From JAKOQB01 sp036824465 (GTDB taxonomy: Bacteria; Pseudomonadota; Gammaproteobacteria; Burkholderiales; Burkholderiaceae_F): 64,000 nt of DNA. Below are positions 16,548-25,292 of the stretch, piece after piece; the first letter of the stretch is position 1, and every line of letters starts with the position of its first letter. Both the position numbers and the translations under genes were made by a program. Where the stretch lies: assembly GCA_036824465.1 (NCBI GenBank), contig DAITAC010000007.1, positions 15,430 through 79,429 of the forward strand. Direction: 5' to 3'. The notes beneath the pieces were generated by a model that was not told the origin of the DNA, ran no database searches, and saw nothing but the letters and a program-made list of their open reading frames with translations.

Positions 16548-17084
16548 ATGCACAGGAGAACGCTTCCGCTTTCGCAGGTCTACCGGTTGCTCGAACCGGG
16601 GCCGGTGGTGCTGCTTTCGACCGCTCGCGCGGGCCGGCCGAACGTCATGACGATGTCATGGCACACGATGATGGAATTCGAGCCGCCCCTGGTGGGCTGC
16701 GTGGTCAGCAATCGCAATTACAGCTTTGATCTGCTCCGTTCAACGCGCGAATGCGCGCTCAATGTCCCGAGCGCCGACCTTGCAGACAAGGTAGTGGCCT
16801 GCGGCAACGCCAGCGGGCGCGACATCGACAAGTTCGCCGCGTTCGGCGTTACCGCAATCACTGCCAGCCACATCGCGGCGCCGTTGGTGGGTGAGTGCTT
16901 TGCGAGTCTCGAATGCAAGGTGGTCGATACGCGGCTGGTGCGCGCCTACAACTTCTTCATCCTCGAGGTGGTCAAGGCCTGGATCGACCCGGCACGCAAG
17001 GATGCGCCGACGCTCCACCATCGCGGCATGGGCCGCTTCATGGTCGGCGGAAAAACGATCACACTGCCCTCGCGCATGAAGTAG
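16548..17084 (+). CDS. Flavin reductase-family (FMN-binding split barrel) protein
   Basis: 178 residues. The start L-L-E-P-G-P-V-V-L-L-S-T-A and N-V-M-T-M-S-W-H-T-M-M-E-F-E-P-P-L-V-G-C form the FMN-binding split-barrel core of the flavin reductase like family (DIM6/NTAB). Such proteins reduce flavin for a partner monooxygenase or act as small flavoproteins. No partner oxygenase is adjacent. It is 143 bases after terC and convergent with lptG. Confidence 0.85.
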   Translation: MHRRTLPLSQVYRLLEPGPVVLLSTARAGRPNVMTMSWHTMMEFEPPLVGCVVSNRNYSFDLLRSTRECALNVPSADLADKVVACGNASGRDIDKFAAFGVTAITASHIAAPLVGECFASLECKVVDTRLVRAYNFFILEVVKAWIDPARKDAPTLHHRGMGRFMVGGKTITLPSRMK

Positions 17085-17117
17085 CTCGTTCATGACGCGG
17101 CAGCACGACCTTTTGAA

Positions 17118-17140
17118 GGTGTTGTCGGCTCCGACACACC
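17118..17140. terminator. Hairpin between convergent genes
   Basis: A stem of about 10 bp with one bulged T (17118-17128 with 17131-17140) lies in the 81-base gap between the flavin reductase gene and the convergent lptG gene. There is no U-tract, so it is only a possible transcription end or RNA-stabilising structure. Confidence 0.3.
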
Positions 17141-17165
17141 ACGCACCACGGGGTCCCCTTCGGGT

Positions 17166-18302
17166 TCACCGCCGTTCGATCCAGTACAACGCGCCGAGCG
17201 CGACACTGAGCACGACCAGGCTCGGCAGTGCGGCCACCACGACCGGCGGCCACGTGTTGAGCAGGCCGAGGTGTGCAAACAGCTTGTTCAGCATGTAAAA
17301 GGTCACGCCGATCATCACGCCGGTGAAGATCTTCAGACTCACACTGCCGGCGCGCACGTGCAGGTACGCGAAGGGCAATGCCAGCATCATCATCACCAGA
17401 ATCGCGAGCGGATAGAACACCTTGTTCCACAGCGCGATCTCGTAGCGATTGGTCTGCTGGCGGTTGGCAGTCAGATGGCGGATGTACTGCACCAGGTCGA
17501 TCGCCGCCATGCGTTCGGGTTGCACCAGCAGCACGCTGAAGATATCCGGCGTCAGCTCCGACGCCCAGCGCAGCGTGCTGCCGCGGACGATTTCAGTGCG
17601 CTGATCCGACGGCGCGGCATCATCCGGCGTCACAACCGGCAGCAGGGTTGCGACGACGTCGTTCAACTGCCACGCCGGCCCCTTGCCGTCGACGACGAAG
17701 TGGCCGCTCGCCGCCGTGCCGATCGCGCGCAGCCGATAGTCACGATCGAACTCGAACACGCGCATCGACTGCAGCGTCGCATCAGGCCGCACCTGCTTGA
17801 CATTGACAAAGCGCCAGCGCTCGACCTGTCCGCCAGCGCCGGTCACCGCATCGCGGACCCACACGCCAGAGCGAAACTGTTCGACCGACTCACCCTTGGC
17901 GGATAGCTTCAGTTGCTGCGCGACGCGTTCGGCGGGCGGTGCAACCAGCTCACCGAACAGATAAGTGAGCGCGATGAAGACGAGTGCCGCAAGTATCACC
18001 GTCACTGCCAGCCGGCGCGTACTCATGCCCGACACACGCATGATGGTGAATTCGGAATTCGACGCGAGTTTCGACAGCGCGTAGATGGTGCCGATCAGCG
18101 CTGCAATCGGCATCAGCTCGTAGGTGCGGGAAGGCAGCGACAGCGCGACATAGGCAAATGCCGTGCTCAGGCGGTAACCGGAACTGATCTCATCCAGCTG
18201 GCCAATCAGATCGAAGAATGCGAACAGCGCCAGCAGCGCAAACAGCACGAATGCGGTCGCGGTCGCGATTTCACGTGTCAGGTAATGGCGCAGCGTGCGC
18301 AT
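17166..18302 (-). CDS. lptG: LptG, LPS export ABC permease subunit
   Basis: 378 residues. The N-terminus M-R-T-L-R-H-Y-L-T-R-E-I and F-A-F-F-D-L-I-G-Q-L-D-E-I are typical of the YjgP/YjgQ family. There are three N-terminal membrane helices, a beta-jellyroll periplasmic domain (about residues 110-270) and three C-terminal helices. With LptF and LptB it pulls lipopolysaccharide from the inner membrane onto the LptC-A-D bridge. The ATG at 18302 shares one base with the lptF stop (TGATG), which fixes the start; the longer open frame upstream is inside lptF in another frame. Confidence 0.95.
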   Translation of the reverse strand: MRTLRHYLTREIATATAFVLFALLALFAFFDLIGQLDEISSGYRLSTAFAYVALSLPSRTYELMPIAALIGTIYALSKLASNSEFTIMRVSGMSTRRLAVTVILAALVFIALTYLFGELVAPPAERVAQQLKLSAKGESVEQFRSGVWVRDAVTGAGGQVERWRFVNVKQVRPDATLQSMRVFEFDRDYRLRAIGTAASGHFVVDGKGPAWQLNDVVATLLPVVTPDDAAPSDQRTEIVRGSTLRWASELTPDIFSVLLVQPERMAAIDLVQYIRHLTANRQQTNRYEIALWNKVFYPLAILVMMMLALPFAYLHVRAGSVSLKIFTGVMIGVTFYMLNKLFAHLGLLNTWPPVVVAALPSLVVLSVALGALYWIERR

Positions 18303-19420
18303 CAGCCCGCCTTCGCCGTTCGGACGCGCAGCGCACTGATCAGCCGGTGCGGCAGCCAGCGTTGCCAGTACACGCGCCGCACGAACAGCAACACGATCAG
18401 CAGCGCCACGACCGCATGCGCGATCCAGAGACCGATCGAAAACGGCAACCGCCCGCGTTGCACCGACGATTGCACGATCGACAGCGCGTTGTTGTAGAGC
18501 AGGAATGCCAGCACGGCCACGATCAGGTTGAACGACCGACCGACGCGCGGATTGGTGTAGCCAAGCGGAATCGCCAGCAGCGCCACCAGCGCGGCGACGA
18601 TCGGCAACCCGATGCGCCACAGCAGTTCCCCCAGGTTCCACGTGGTCGGTTGCTGCCACAGTTCGCCACTCGTCTTGGCGCGCGCAGCAAGTTCGGCCAG
18701 CGGCGCTTCGGGTTTGGTGTCAAGACGGATTGCGTAGCGATCAAATTCAACCATGCGGTACTCGGCTTCGCCGGGTCGGCCCTCATAGCGTCGACCCTGC
18801 TCCAAGACCAGGAAACGCTCGCCATCGGGGCGCAGCTCGATCACGCCCTGAGCGGCGACGATCACGCCCTCTCGGCCCTGACTGCGGTGGCTGACGAACA
18901 CGTTCTTCACGCGCGCGCCGGCGAGATCGACGCTTTCGACAAAGAACACGCGGTCTGCGCCGCCGGACTCGATGAAGCGCCCGGGCGCGATCTTGCTGAC
19001 GTCGTCACGTTGCGCAAAGCGCATCTTGCTTTCCACGATCTGCCGGTTCGACCACGGCGACAATGCCAGTGACAGCACGGCTACCAGCACCACGATCGGG
19101 GCGGCAAAGCGCAGCACGGGGACGATCCACGCGAACAGGCTCTGACCCGACGCGAGCCACACCACCATTTCGGAGTCGCGATACGCGCGCGACACAGTCA
19201 TCAGCACCGAAACGAACAGCGTGAGCGTCAATACCGTTGGCAGATAGGTCAGCGCCGTCAGTGCGACGATCGCAAACACGGCGCTGCTGTCGACACGGCC
19301 GCCGGCCGCCTCGCCCAGAATGCGCACCAGGCCGACCGAGAAGATGATCGAGAACAGCACCGTGAACACCGCGCCGGCCGTGTTCGACAGCTCGGCAACG
19401 ATGGCTCGCTGGAAAACCAT
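18302..19420 (-). CDS. lptF: LptF, LPS export ABC permease subunit
   Basis: 372 residues of the YjgP/YjgQ family: M-V-F-Q-R-A-I-V-A-E-L-S-N-T-A-G-A-V-F at the start, then S-V-L-M-T-V-S-R-A-Y-R-D-S-E-M and W-I-V-P-V-L-R-F-A-A-P. It has six membrane segments around a periplasmic jellyroll domain. It pairs with LptG to form the membrane part of the LptB2FG transporter. It is the first gene of a two-gene operon divergent from pepA, an arrangement conserved in many Proteobacteria. Confidence 0.95.
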   Translation of the reverse strand: MVFQRAIVAELSNTAGAVFTVLFSIIFSVGLVRILGEAAGGRVDSSAVFAIVALTALTYLPTVLTLTLFVSVLMTVSRAYRDSEMVVWLASGQSLFAWIVPVLRFAAPIVVLVAVLSLALSPWSNRQIVESKMRFAQRDDVSKIAPGRFIESGGADRVFFVESVDLAGARVKNVFVSHRSQGREGVIVAAQGVIELRPDGERFLVLEQGRRYEGRPGEAEYRMVEFDRYAIRLDTKPEAPLAELAARAKTSGELWQQPTTWNLGELLWRIGLPIVAALVALLAIPLGYTNPRVGRSFNLIVAVLAFLLYNNALSIVQSSVQRGRLPFSIGLWIAHAVVALLIVLLFVRRVYWQRWLPHRLISALRVRTAKAG

Positions 19421-19460
19421 GGCGGATGCGGGTTGCGAGGGATTCCGGTCAGGCGGCCGC

Positions 19461-19466
19461 TATACT
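19461..19466 (+). promoter_or_regulatory. Possible -10 element of the pepA promoter
   Basis: TATACT, five of six bases matching the sigma-70 -10 consensus, lies 91 bases before the pepA start in the divergent gap. No good -35 hexamer is found at normal spacing, so this is tentative. Confidence 0.3.
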
Positions 19467-19557
19467 GCGCGCCCGAGGCAGGACGGCCGTTTCGAGAGCG
19501 CCAGAGCAACACAAGATCACGGCGCCGCACATCCCCGTCGAGAGGAAGAAGAACGCA

Positions 19558-21039
19558 ATGGAATTTAGCACGAAGGTTGCGGCGGTCGACGCCGTGAAAG
19601 CCGACTGCGTCGCGGTCGGCATCTATACCGACGGCGCACTGACGGCAGCGGCACGGCGCATCGACACTGTTTCAGGAGGGGCCGTTACCGCGGTCATCAA
19701 CAGCGGCGACGCAACCGGCAAGCGCGGCAACGCGGTGTTGTTGCGCAACGTGGCCGGTGTCACCAGTGCACGCGTGCTGCTGGTGGGACTCGGCAAGGGC
19801 GGCGAGTTCAACGACAAGGCCTTTGCCGAGGCAGCGCGCACGGCGGTTCGCGGCGCCGGCACCGGTGTCAGGGATCTGGCGATTGCCGTCAGCGACTGGA
19901 AACCGAGGGGCCGCGATCACGCGTGGCAGGCGCGCACGTTGGCGGTTGCCGCGCGCGAGACGGTCTTCCGCACCGATGAGCTGAAGAGCAAGAAGGACGA
20001 GAACGGCCCTCGCGTCACGCAGGTGCAACTGCTGCTCGACGCGCGCGACGCGCATGTGGAAAAAGGCCTGAAGGAAGGGGTGGCGATCGCCAATGGCGCG
20101 GCGCTCACCAAACGGCTCGGCAATCTGCCCGGCAACGTCTGCACGCCATCCTATCTCGGCGCGCAGGCCGTGCAGCTCGGCAAGGAGTGGAAGCTCGAGG
20201 TCGAGGTGCTCGATCGCAAGGACATCGAAAAACTGAAGATGGGTTCGTTCCTGTCGGTCACACGAGGCTCGGCCGAGCCGCCGCGCCTGATCGTGATGAA
20301 GTATCACGGCGCAGCCAGGTCGCAGGCGCCGGTCGTGCTGGTTGGCAAGGGCATCACGTTCGACTCCGGCGGCATTTCGCTCAAGCCCGGCGCCGCCATG
20401 GACGAGATGAAGTTCGATATGTGCGGGGCGGCATCTGTTCTCGGCACGCTGCGCGCGGTGGCCGAGATGAAACTCAGGCTCAACGTGATCGGCGTCGTCG
20501 TGGCCTGCGAGAACCTGCCATCGGGAACCGCCACCAAACCCGGGGACATTGTGACCTCGATGTCGGGCCAGACGATCGAGATACTGAACACCGACGCCGA
20601 GGGACGACTGATCCTGTGCGATGCGCTGACCTATGTGGAACGTTACAAGCCGGCCGCGGTGGTGGATATCGCGACGCTGACGGGCGCCTGCGTGGTTGCG
20701 CTCGGCGACGTCAATTCGGGCCTGTTCGCCACCGATGAAGCGCTCGCGGACGAACTGCTGAAGGCGGCCAGGGCTGCTCTCGATCCGGCGTGGCGGATGC
20801 CGGTCGAGGACGATTATCAGGAGCATCTGAAATCCAACTTCGCCGACGTGGCGAACATCGGCCCGCCCGGCAAGGCAGGCGCCGTGCTCGCCGCGTGCTT
20901 CCTGGCACGCTTCACGCGGGCGTACAAATGGGCGCACCTGGACATCGCGGGCACAGCCTGGAAAGGCGGCACTGCAAAAGGCGCAACCGGTCGCCCCGTG
21001 CCGCTGCTGACGAATTTCCTGATGAAGCGTGCCGGGTAA
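19558..21039 (+). CDS. pepA: Leucyl aminopeptidase (cytosol aminopeptidase, M17)
   Basis: 493 residues from the ATG at 19558, preceded by GAGGAAG. The C-terminal catalytic domain has the two-metal site: K264 and D269 in G-K-G-I-T-F-D-S-G-G, the M17 signature N-T-D-A-E-G-R-L at about 344-351 and the nearby R used in catalysis. It releases N-terminal amino acids as a cytosolic hexamer and in some bacteria also binds DNA. It is divergent from lptF and followed by holC, the usual neighbour of pepA. Confidence 0.96.
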   Translation: MEFSTKVAAVDAVKADCVAVGIYTDGALTAAARRIDTVSGGAVTAVINSGDATGKRGNAVLLRNVAGVTSARVLLVGLGKGGEFNDKAFAEAARTAVRGAGTGVRDLAIAVSDWKPRGRDHAWQARTLAVAARETVFRTDELKSKKDENGPRVTQVQLLLDARDAHVEKGLKEGVAIANGAALTKRLGNLPGNVCTPSYLGAQAVQLGKEWKLEVEVLDRKDIEKLKMGSFLSVTRGSAEPPRLIVMKYHGAARSQAPVVLVGKGITFDSGGISLKPGAAMDEMKFDMCGAASVLGTLRAVAEMKLRLNVIGVVVACENLPSGTATKPGDIVTSMSGQTIEILNTDAEGRLILCDALTYVERYKPAAVVDIATLTGACVVALGDVNSGLFATDEALADELLKAARAALDPAWRMPVEDDYQEHLKSNFADVANIGPPGKAGAVLAACFLARFTRAYKWAHLDIAGTAWKGGTAKGATGRPVPLLTNFLMKRAG

Positions 21040-21051
21040 AGGCAGTCGCGC

Positions 21052-21178
21052 GTCGGGAGTCGGGCGTCAGGAGAAAATGCAGGTCGTTCCCGCTTGCAGA
21101 ATTTGCGCTTCTGGTTAATGTGACGAGCGCCGCCGGCTTCGGTCACTGGCACACTACTCCCGACGCCCGACTCCCGAC
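21052..21178. repeat. Intergenic inverted repeat between pepA and holC
   Basis: A perfect 17-bp inverted repeat (21052-21068 with 21162-21178), each arm built from G-T-C-G-G-G-A/C-like triplets, encloses about 93 bases. It fills most of the pepA-holC gap. A shorter, compositionally similar dyad occurs at 53134-53177. It may be a dispersed intergenic repeat family or an mRNA structure limiting read-through. Confidence 0.55.
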
Positions 21179-21187
21179 TGCTCTCAC

Positions 21188-21613
21188 ATGCGCGTCGATT
21201 TCTACTTCAACGTCGACCACCGTCTGCATTACGCCTGTCGCGTAGTGCGCAAGGCGCGCGCGGCCAACCTGTCGGTACTCGTCTACACCAGCGATGCGGA
21301 TCGCCTGGCGCGCTTCGACACGGCGCTGTGGACGTTTTCCGCACTTGATTTCGTGCCGCACGTATACGCCGACTCGCCGCTCGCGGCGAACACGCCGGTG
21401 TGGCTGACGCTCGCCGCTAACGATGATTCGCGACGCGACCTGTTGCTGAATCTCGATGATGGCGTGCCCGCCGCGGGCTGGTGCACACGTTTCGAGCGCG
21501 TGATTGAGGTTGTGTCGAAGGATGACGGCGATCGCGCGCAGGCGCGCCAGCGTTTTCGCGTGTGGCGCGAGCGCGGCGTCACGCCCACCACCCACGAGGT
21601 CGGTGACGAATGA
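21188..21613 (+). CDS. holC: DNA polymerase III chi subunit
   Basis: 141 residues, the normal size. The start M-R-V-D-F-Y-F-N-V, the Y-A-C-R-V-V-R-K-A segment and W-T-F-S-A-L-D-F-V-P-H match HolC. The chi subunit links the clamp loader to single-strand binding protein at the replication fork. It lies 148 bases after pepA, the conserved order, but valS, often the next gene, is 15 kb away here. Its stop overlaps the start of the next small gene by 4 bases. Confidence 0.93.
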   Translation: MRVDFYFNVDHRLHYACRVVRKARAANLSVLVYTSDADRLARFDTALWTFSALDFVPHVYADSPLAANTPVWLTLAANDDSRRDLLLNLDDGVPAAGWCTRFERVIEVVSKDDGDRAQARQRFRVWRERGVTPTTHEVGDE

Positions 21614-22065
21614 CTACGCCCGTGCGACCGGAGAAGGACGCGGCGAACACCACCGTGTTCGACGACGATGAGTCGATTCCGGTCCTGACGGAGCGGCTGA
21701 CACTGCCCGCGCTGGATCTGGATTTCGCGCTGCCGGCGATCGAGCAGCCGACACATATCGAACCGCCAGCCTCCGTTGCCGCGACGACGCTCTTGCTGCC
21801 CGCGGAGCCGCCCGCACCGCAGCCACCGGCACCTCCGCCGCCGCCGACCGCGGAGGAGTTGCGCGCCACGGTGCTGCAGGCAGTACTGGAACAACTACCG
21901 GCTGAGATCGACTCGCTGGTTCACCAGCGGCTGCGCCCTGCCGTCGAAGCTGCGTTCGCCAATCTTTCGGCCGAAGCCAATCAAACGCTGCGCAACGCGC
22001 TGGTCGAAATCGTCGAGCGCGCGGTGCGCGACGCGCTGAACAAGGGCAAAACCGAACCCAGTTAA
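21610..22065 (+). CDS. Proline-rich acidic protein of unknown function, coupled to holC
   Basis: 151 residues. The first 75 are acidic and proline-rich (two P-P-A-P-type runs and a five-proline stretch); the last 70 are predicted helix with regular hydrophobic spacing (E-E-L-R-A-T-V-L-Q-A-V-L-E-Q-L-P onward). There is no signal peptide or membrane segment. Its start overlaps the holC stop by 4 bases. Small genes annotated DUF2486 occupy this position in Burkholderia; whether this one belongs there was not tested. It could be a loosely conserved scaffold or cell-pole protein, but nothing visible proves a function. Confidence 0.7.
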   Translation: MTTPVRPEKDAANTTVFDDDESIPVLTERLTLPALDLDFALPAIEQPTHIEPPASVAATTLLLPAEPPAPQPPAPPPPPTAEELRATVLQAVLEQLPAEIDSLVHQRLRPAVEAAFANLSAEANQTLRNALVEIVERAVRDALNKGKTEPS

Positions 22066-22186
22066 ACGACGCCGTCTGTGCGCCGTCAATCCCGCTAGTC
22101 TCTAGTTTACTGATTCTGTCCGAAGTGCATCGAACGCACCAACTGCGTCACTTTCAGCGTCGGTGGCAGGCCAATACAGGCCTGTT

Positions 22187-22204
22187 TGGTGCGGCTTGGC
22201 ACCA
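22187..22204. promoter_or_regulatory. Dyad in the urtA leader, possible regulator site
   Basis: T-G-G-T-G-C and G-C-A-C-C-A form a perfect 6-bp inverted repeat separated by six bases, 111 bases ahead of urtA. The half-sites are those of NtrC sites but in the opposite order, and no good sigma-54 -24/-12 pair follows (the nearest, T-T-G-G-C-A-C at 22196, lacks the -12 GC). A nitrogen-control role is therefore only a possibility. Confidence 0.25.
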
Positions 22205-22314
22205 GCGCTGTGCAATACGCATGCTTCGGCGTTGCTTCTACCCCGGCACGAAACTTGTACTTGGTTTGTTACGCGAATCTTCGCGTTCCGCCAACCGGTC
22301 GAGGGGGTTACTGA

Positions 22315-23571
22315 ATGAATCGCAGAGAATTACTGAAAGCATCGGGCGCAGTCGCGCTGAGCACGGGCGGCATTTCGGCCGCCTTTGGGCAATCCAAGAC
22401 GCCGATCAAGGTCGGCATTCTGCATTCGCTGTCGGGCACGATGGCGATCTCCGAAACCGCGCTGAAGGAAACGGCGCTGATGACGATCGCCGACATCAAC
22501 GCCAAGGGGGGCGTGATGGGTCGTCCGCTCGAACCGGTGGTCGTCGACCCCGCGTCGAACTGGCCGCTGTTCGCCGAGAAGGCAAGGCAATTGATCACAC
22601 AGGACAAGGTCGCCGTCGTGTTTGGTTGCTGGACCTCGGTGTCGCGCAAGTCGGTGCTGCCGGTGTTCAAGGAACTGAATCACCTGCTGTTCTATCCGGT
22701 GCAGTACGAGGGTGAAGAACTGGAGAAGAACGTCTTCTACACGGGCGCAGCGCCGAATCAGCAAGCGATTCCCGCCACCGAGTACCTGATGAGCAAAGAG
22801 GGCGGTGCTGCCAAGCGCTTCTTCCTGCTCGGCACCGACTATGTGTACCCGCGCACAACCAACAAGATCCTGCGTGCGTTCCTCAAGAGCAAGGGCGTGG
22901 CCGAAAAGGACATCGAGGAGATCTATACGCCGTTCGGCCACAGCGATTATCAGACCATCGTGGCCAACGTCAAGAAATTCGCCGGCGGCGGCAAGACCTG
23001 CGTGATCTCGACCATCAACGGCGATTCGAACGTTCCCTTCTACAAGGAACTCGGCAACGCAGGTTTGAAGGCGAAGGACGTACCGGTGGTGGCGTTTTCG
23101 GTCGGCGAGGAAGAACTGCGCGGCGTCGACACCAAGCCGCTGGTGGGTCATCTGGCGGCATGGAACTATTTCATGTCGCTTAAGAATCCGAAGAACGACG
23201 CGTTCATCAAGATGTACAGGGATTGGGCCGTCAAGCAGAAGCTGCCGAACGCCGAAAAGGTCGTCACTAACGATCCGATGGAAGCCACCTATATCGGCAT
23301 GCATCTATGGAAGCAGGGCGTGGAAAAGGCGAAGACCACGGACATCGATCCGGTCATCAAGGCGGTCGAAGGTCAGAGCATCGACGCGCCGTGTGGCTTC
23401 AACGTCAAGATGGACGAAAAGAATCATCATCTGCATCGGCCGGTGTTCATCGGCGAGGTGCGGGCGGATGGCCAGTTCAACGTCGTGTGGAAGACCAAGG
23501 GTCCGGTACGCGCACAGCCGTGGAGTCCGTTCATTACGGGTAACGAAAAGAAACCGGACAATCCGGCCTGA
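22315..23571 (+). CDS. urtA: UrtA, urea ABC transporter substrate-binding protein
   Basis: 418 residues. It starts with a Tat-like signal N-R-R-E-L-L-K followed by a short hydrophobic stretch and an A-F-G cleavage region. The mature protein has the type I periplasmic receptor fold: I-K-V-G-I-L-H-S-L-S-G-T-M-A and C-W-T-S-V-S-R-K-S-V-L-P-V-F, both characteristic of UrtA/FmdD rather than of branched-chain amino acid receptors. It captures urea in the periplasm for UrtBCDE. First gene of the urea uptake and urease operon, with a 249-base leader that should carry the promoter. Confidence 0.96.
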   Translation: MNRRELLKASGAVALSTGGISAAFGQSKTPIKVGILHSLSGTMAISETALKETALMTIADINAKGGVMGRPLEPVVVDPASNWPLFAEKARQLITQDKVAVVFGCWTSVSRKSVLPVFKELNHLLFYPVQYEGEELEKNVFYTGAAPNQQAIPATEYLMSKEGGAAKRFFLLGTDYVYPRTTNKILRAFLKSKGVAEKDIEEIYTPFGHSDYQTIVANVKKFAGGGKTCVISTINGDSNVPFYKELGNAGLKAKDVPVVAFSVGEEELRGVDTKPLVGHLAAWNYFMSLKNPKNDAFIKMYRDWAVKQKLPNAEKVVTNDPMEATYIGMHLWKQGVEKAKTTDIDPVIKAVEGQSIDAPCGFNVKMDEKNHHLHRPVFIGEVRADGQFNVVWKTKGPVRAQPWSPFITGNEKKPDNPA

Positions 23572-23580
23572 CCGACCTTT

Positions 23581-23632
23581 CCGTGCTCGCAGGTAGCCCG
23601 CCTCCGCAACGAAGGCTACCCGCGCAGCACGG
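23581..23632 (+). other. Stable hairpin between urtA and urtB
   Basis: Arms 23581-23598 and 23614-23632 pair over about 17 bp with one bulge and one mismatch around a 15-base loop. It sits in the 74-base urtA-urtB gap and ends immediately before the urtB ribosome-binding site. Such hairpins after receptor genes typically shield the 3' end of the receptor message, giving more receptor than membrane protein. Confidence 0.65.
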
Positions 23633-23645
23633 CGGGAGACACCGG

Positions 23646-25292
23646 ATGGATCTTCTTGTGCGCGCCTGCGCGCGCGCGGGGGCATGCCTGTGCACGCTCG
23701 CGTGTCTATGCATGCTGCTGCTCGCCGCCACCCCGGCCGCGGCGGCGCTTGATCCGGCGCTGGCTGCGCAACTGGGCAGCGAGGATACCGACGCGAAGAT
23801 CGAGGCGATCCGCAAGCTGGTCGCGACCGAAGACCTGCGCGCCGTGGAAATCCTGAAGGCGCTCGGCGAGGAAGCGCTCGCGTTGATCAACGACGGCAAG
23901 CGCGCAGTCATCGTGACCGATGGCCGGATCGCTGACGCGGCAACCGGCGAAAAACTGGGCACGGCACCGGCCAATCTCGAGTCCATCGTCATCAACAACC
24001 GCATTCGCGGTGAGCTTGGCGCGGCGATCGCCGCCTTGAGGCTTGTCAGTCCCGATCGCACGGTTCGCATGGCAGCCGCCCGGGAGTTGCAGGGCTCCGA
24101 CAATGAAGACGCGCTGCCCATCATCCAGCGCGCGACCGACAAAGAGCAGGACGCCGAGATCAAGTCGATCCTGCAACTGGCCAGCGCGTCGCTGGCACTG
24201 AAGAGCAGTGATCCGGCGCTGCGACTGCGGGCCGCAAAGGCGCTCGCGGCGAGCACTGATCCGCAGGTCCGACAGATGCTCGCCACGCTGGTCACCAAGC
24301 AAAAAGACGGCAGCTATCCCGAGATGGACGAGCGCGTTCGGACCGCCGCGCAGACTTCGCTTGATGACATCAATCGTCGTCTGCGCGCGACCGAGGTCGG
24401 CCTGTCCCTGTTCTCGGGCGCCAGCCTGGGGTCGATCCTGCTGCTTGCCGCGCTCGGGCTGGCGATCACCTATGGCCTGATGGGCATCATCAACATGGCC
24501 CACGGCGAGTTCCTGATGATTGGCGCCTATGCGACCTACGTCGTGCAGGGGCTGTTCCGCAAGTTCGCGCCCGGGGTCTTCGACTGGTACGTGATCGCGG
24601 CAATGCCGGTCGCCTTCCTTGTCACGGCCGCGATCGGCATGGCGCTTGAGCGCAGCGTGCTGCGCTGGCTATATGGCCGGCCCCTGGAGACGCTGCTGAC
24701 AACCTGGGGCATCAGCCTTCTGCTGATCCAGGCCAGTCGCACGATCTTCGGTGCGCAGAACGTCGAAGTGGAGAACCCGAGCTGGCTCTCGGGCGGCATT
24801 GCGCTCGCCGGCGGCTACGTGGTCCCATTCAACCGGATTGTCATCATCGGCTTCGCATTCGTCGTGCTTGCCGCCGTGTGGCTGGTGATCAATCGCACGC
24901 GAATGGGACTGTTCGTGCGCGGCGTCACGCAGAACCGCGCGATGGCCAGTTGCACCGGCGTGCCGACCCATCGCGTTGACATGCTCACCTTCGGGCTGGG
25001 ATCCGGCGTAGCGGGTCTGGGTGGCGTGGCGCTGTCGCAGATCGGCAATGTGGGACCGGATCTGGGTCAGAGCTACATCGTAGACAGCTTCATGGTGGTT
25101 GTACTGGGCGGCGTTGGTCAACTGGCCGGTACTGTGATCGCCGCGTTAGGACTCGGGTCGATCGCCAAGTTTCTTGAACCCTGGTCCGGCGCGGTGATGG
25201 CCAAGATCATGGTGCTCGTGTTCATTATCCTTTTCATCCAGAAGCGACCCCAGGGGCTCTTCGCCCTGAAGGGCCGGAGCGCTGAGGCATGA
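23646..25292 (+). CDS. urtB: UrtB, urea ABC transporter permease
   Basis: 548 residues from the ATG at 23646, supported by GGGAGA. After a signal-like helix come about 240 residues of periplasmic helical repeat (A-A-A-R-E-L-Q-G-S and similar HEAT-like units), the N-terminal extension usual in UrtB. The LivH-type permease follows, with I-T-Y-G-L-M-G-I-I-N-M-A-H-G-E-F near residue 280 and about eight membrane helices. It forms the channel with UrtC. The stop overlaps urtC by 4 bases. Confidence 0.95.
   Translation: MDLLVRACARAGACLCTLACLCMLLLAATPAAAALDPALAAQLGSEDTDAKIEAIRKLVATEDLRAVEILKALGEEALALINDGKRAVIVTDGRIADAATGEKLGTAPANLESIVINNRIRGELGAAIAALRLVSPDRTVRMAAARELQGSDNEDALPIIQRATDKEQDAEIKSILQLASASLALKSSDPALRLRAAKALAASTDPQVRQMLATLVTKQKDGSYPEMDERVRTAAQTSLDDINRRLRATEVGLSLFSGASLGSILLLAALGLAITYGLMGIINMAHGEFLMIGAYATYVVQGLFRKFAPGVFDWYVIAAMPVAFLVTAAIGMALERSVLRWLYGRPLETLLTTWGISLLLIQASRTIFGAQNVEVENPSWLSGGIALAGGYVVPFNRIVIIGFAFVVLAAVWLVINRTRMGLFVRGVTQNRAMASCTGVPTHRVDMLTFGLGSGVAGLGGVALSQIGNVGPDLGQSYIVDSFMVVVLGGVGQLAGTVIAALGLGSIAKFLEPWSGAVMAKIMVLVFIILFIQKRPQGLFALKGRSAEA

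Noticed and set aside
17800..19420. Reading lptG and lptF as one larger fused gene
   Set aside because: The two frames differ and join by a TGATG overlap, the usual arrangement of two separate permease genes.
22196..22212. Possible sigma-54 promoter ahead of urtA
   Set aside because: The -24 half is good but the -12 GC dinucleotide is missing at the required distance.
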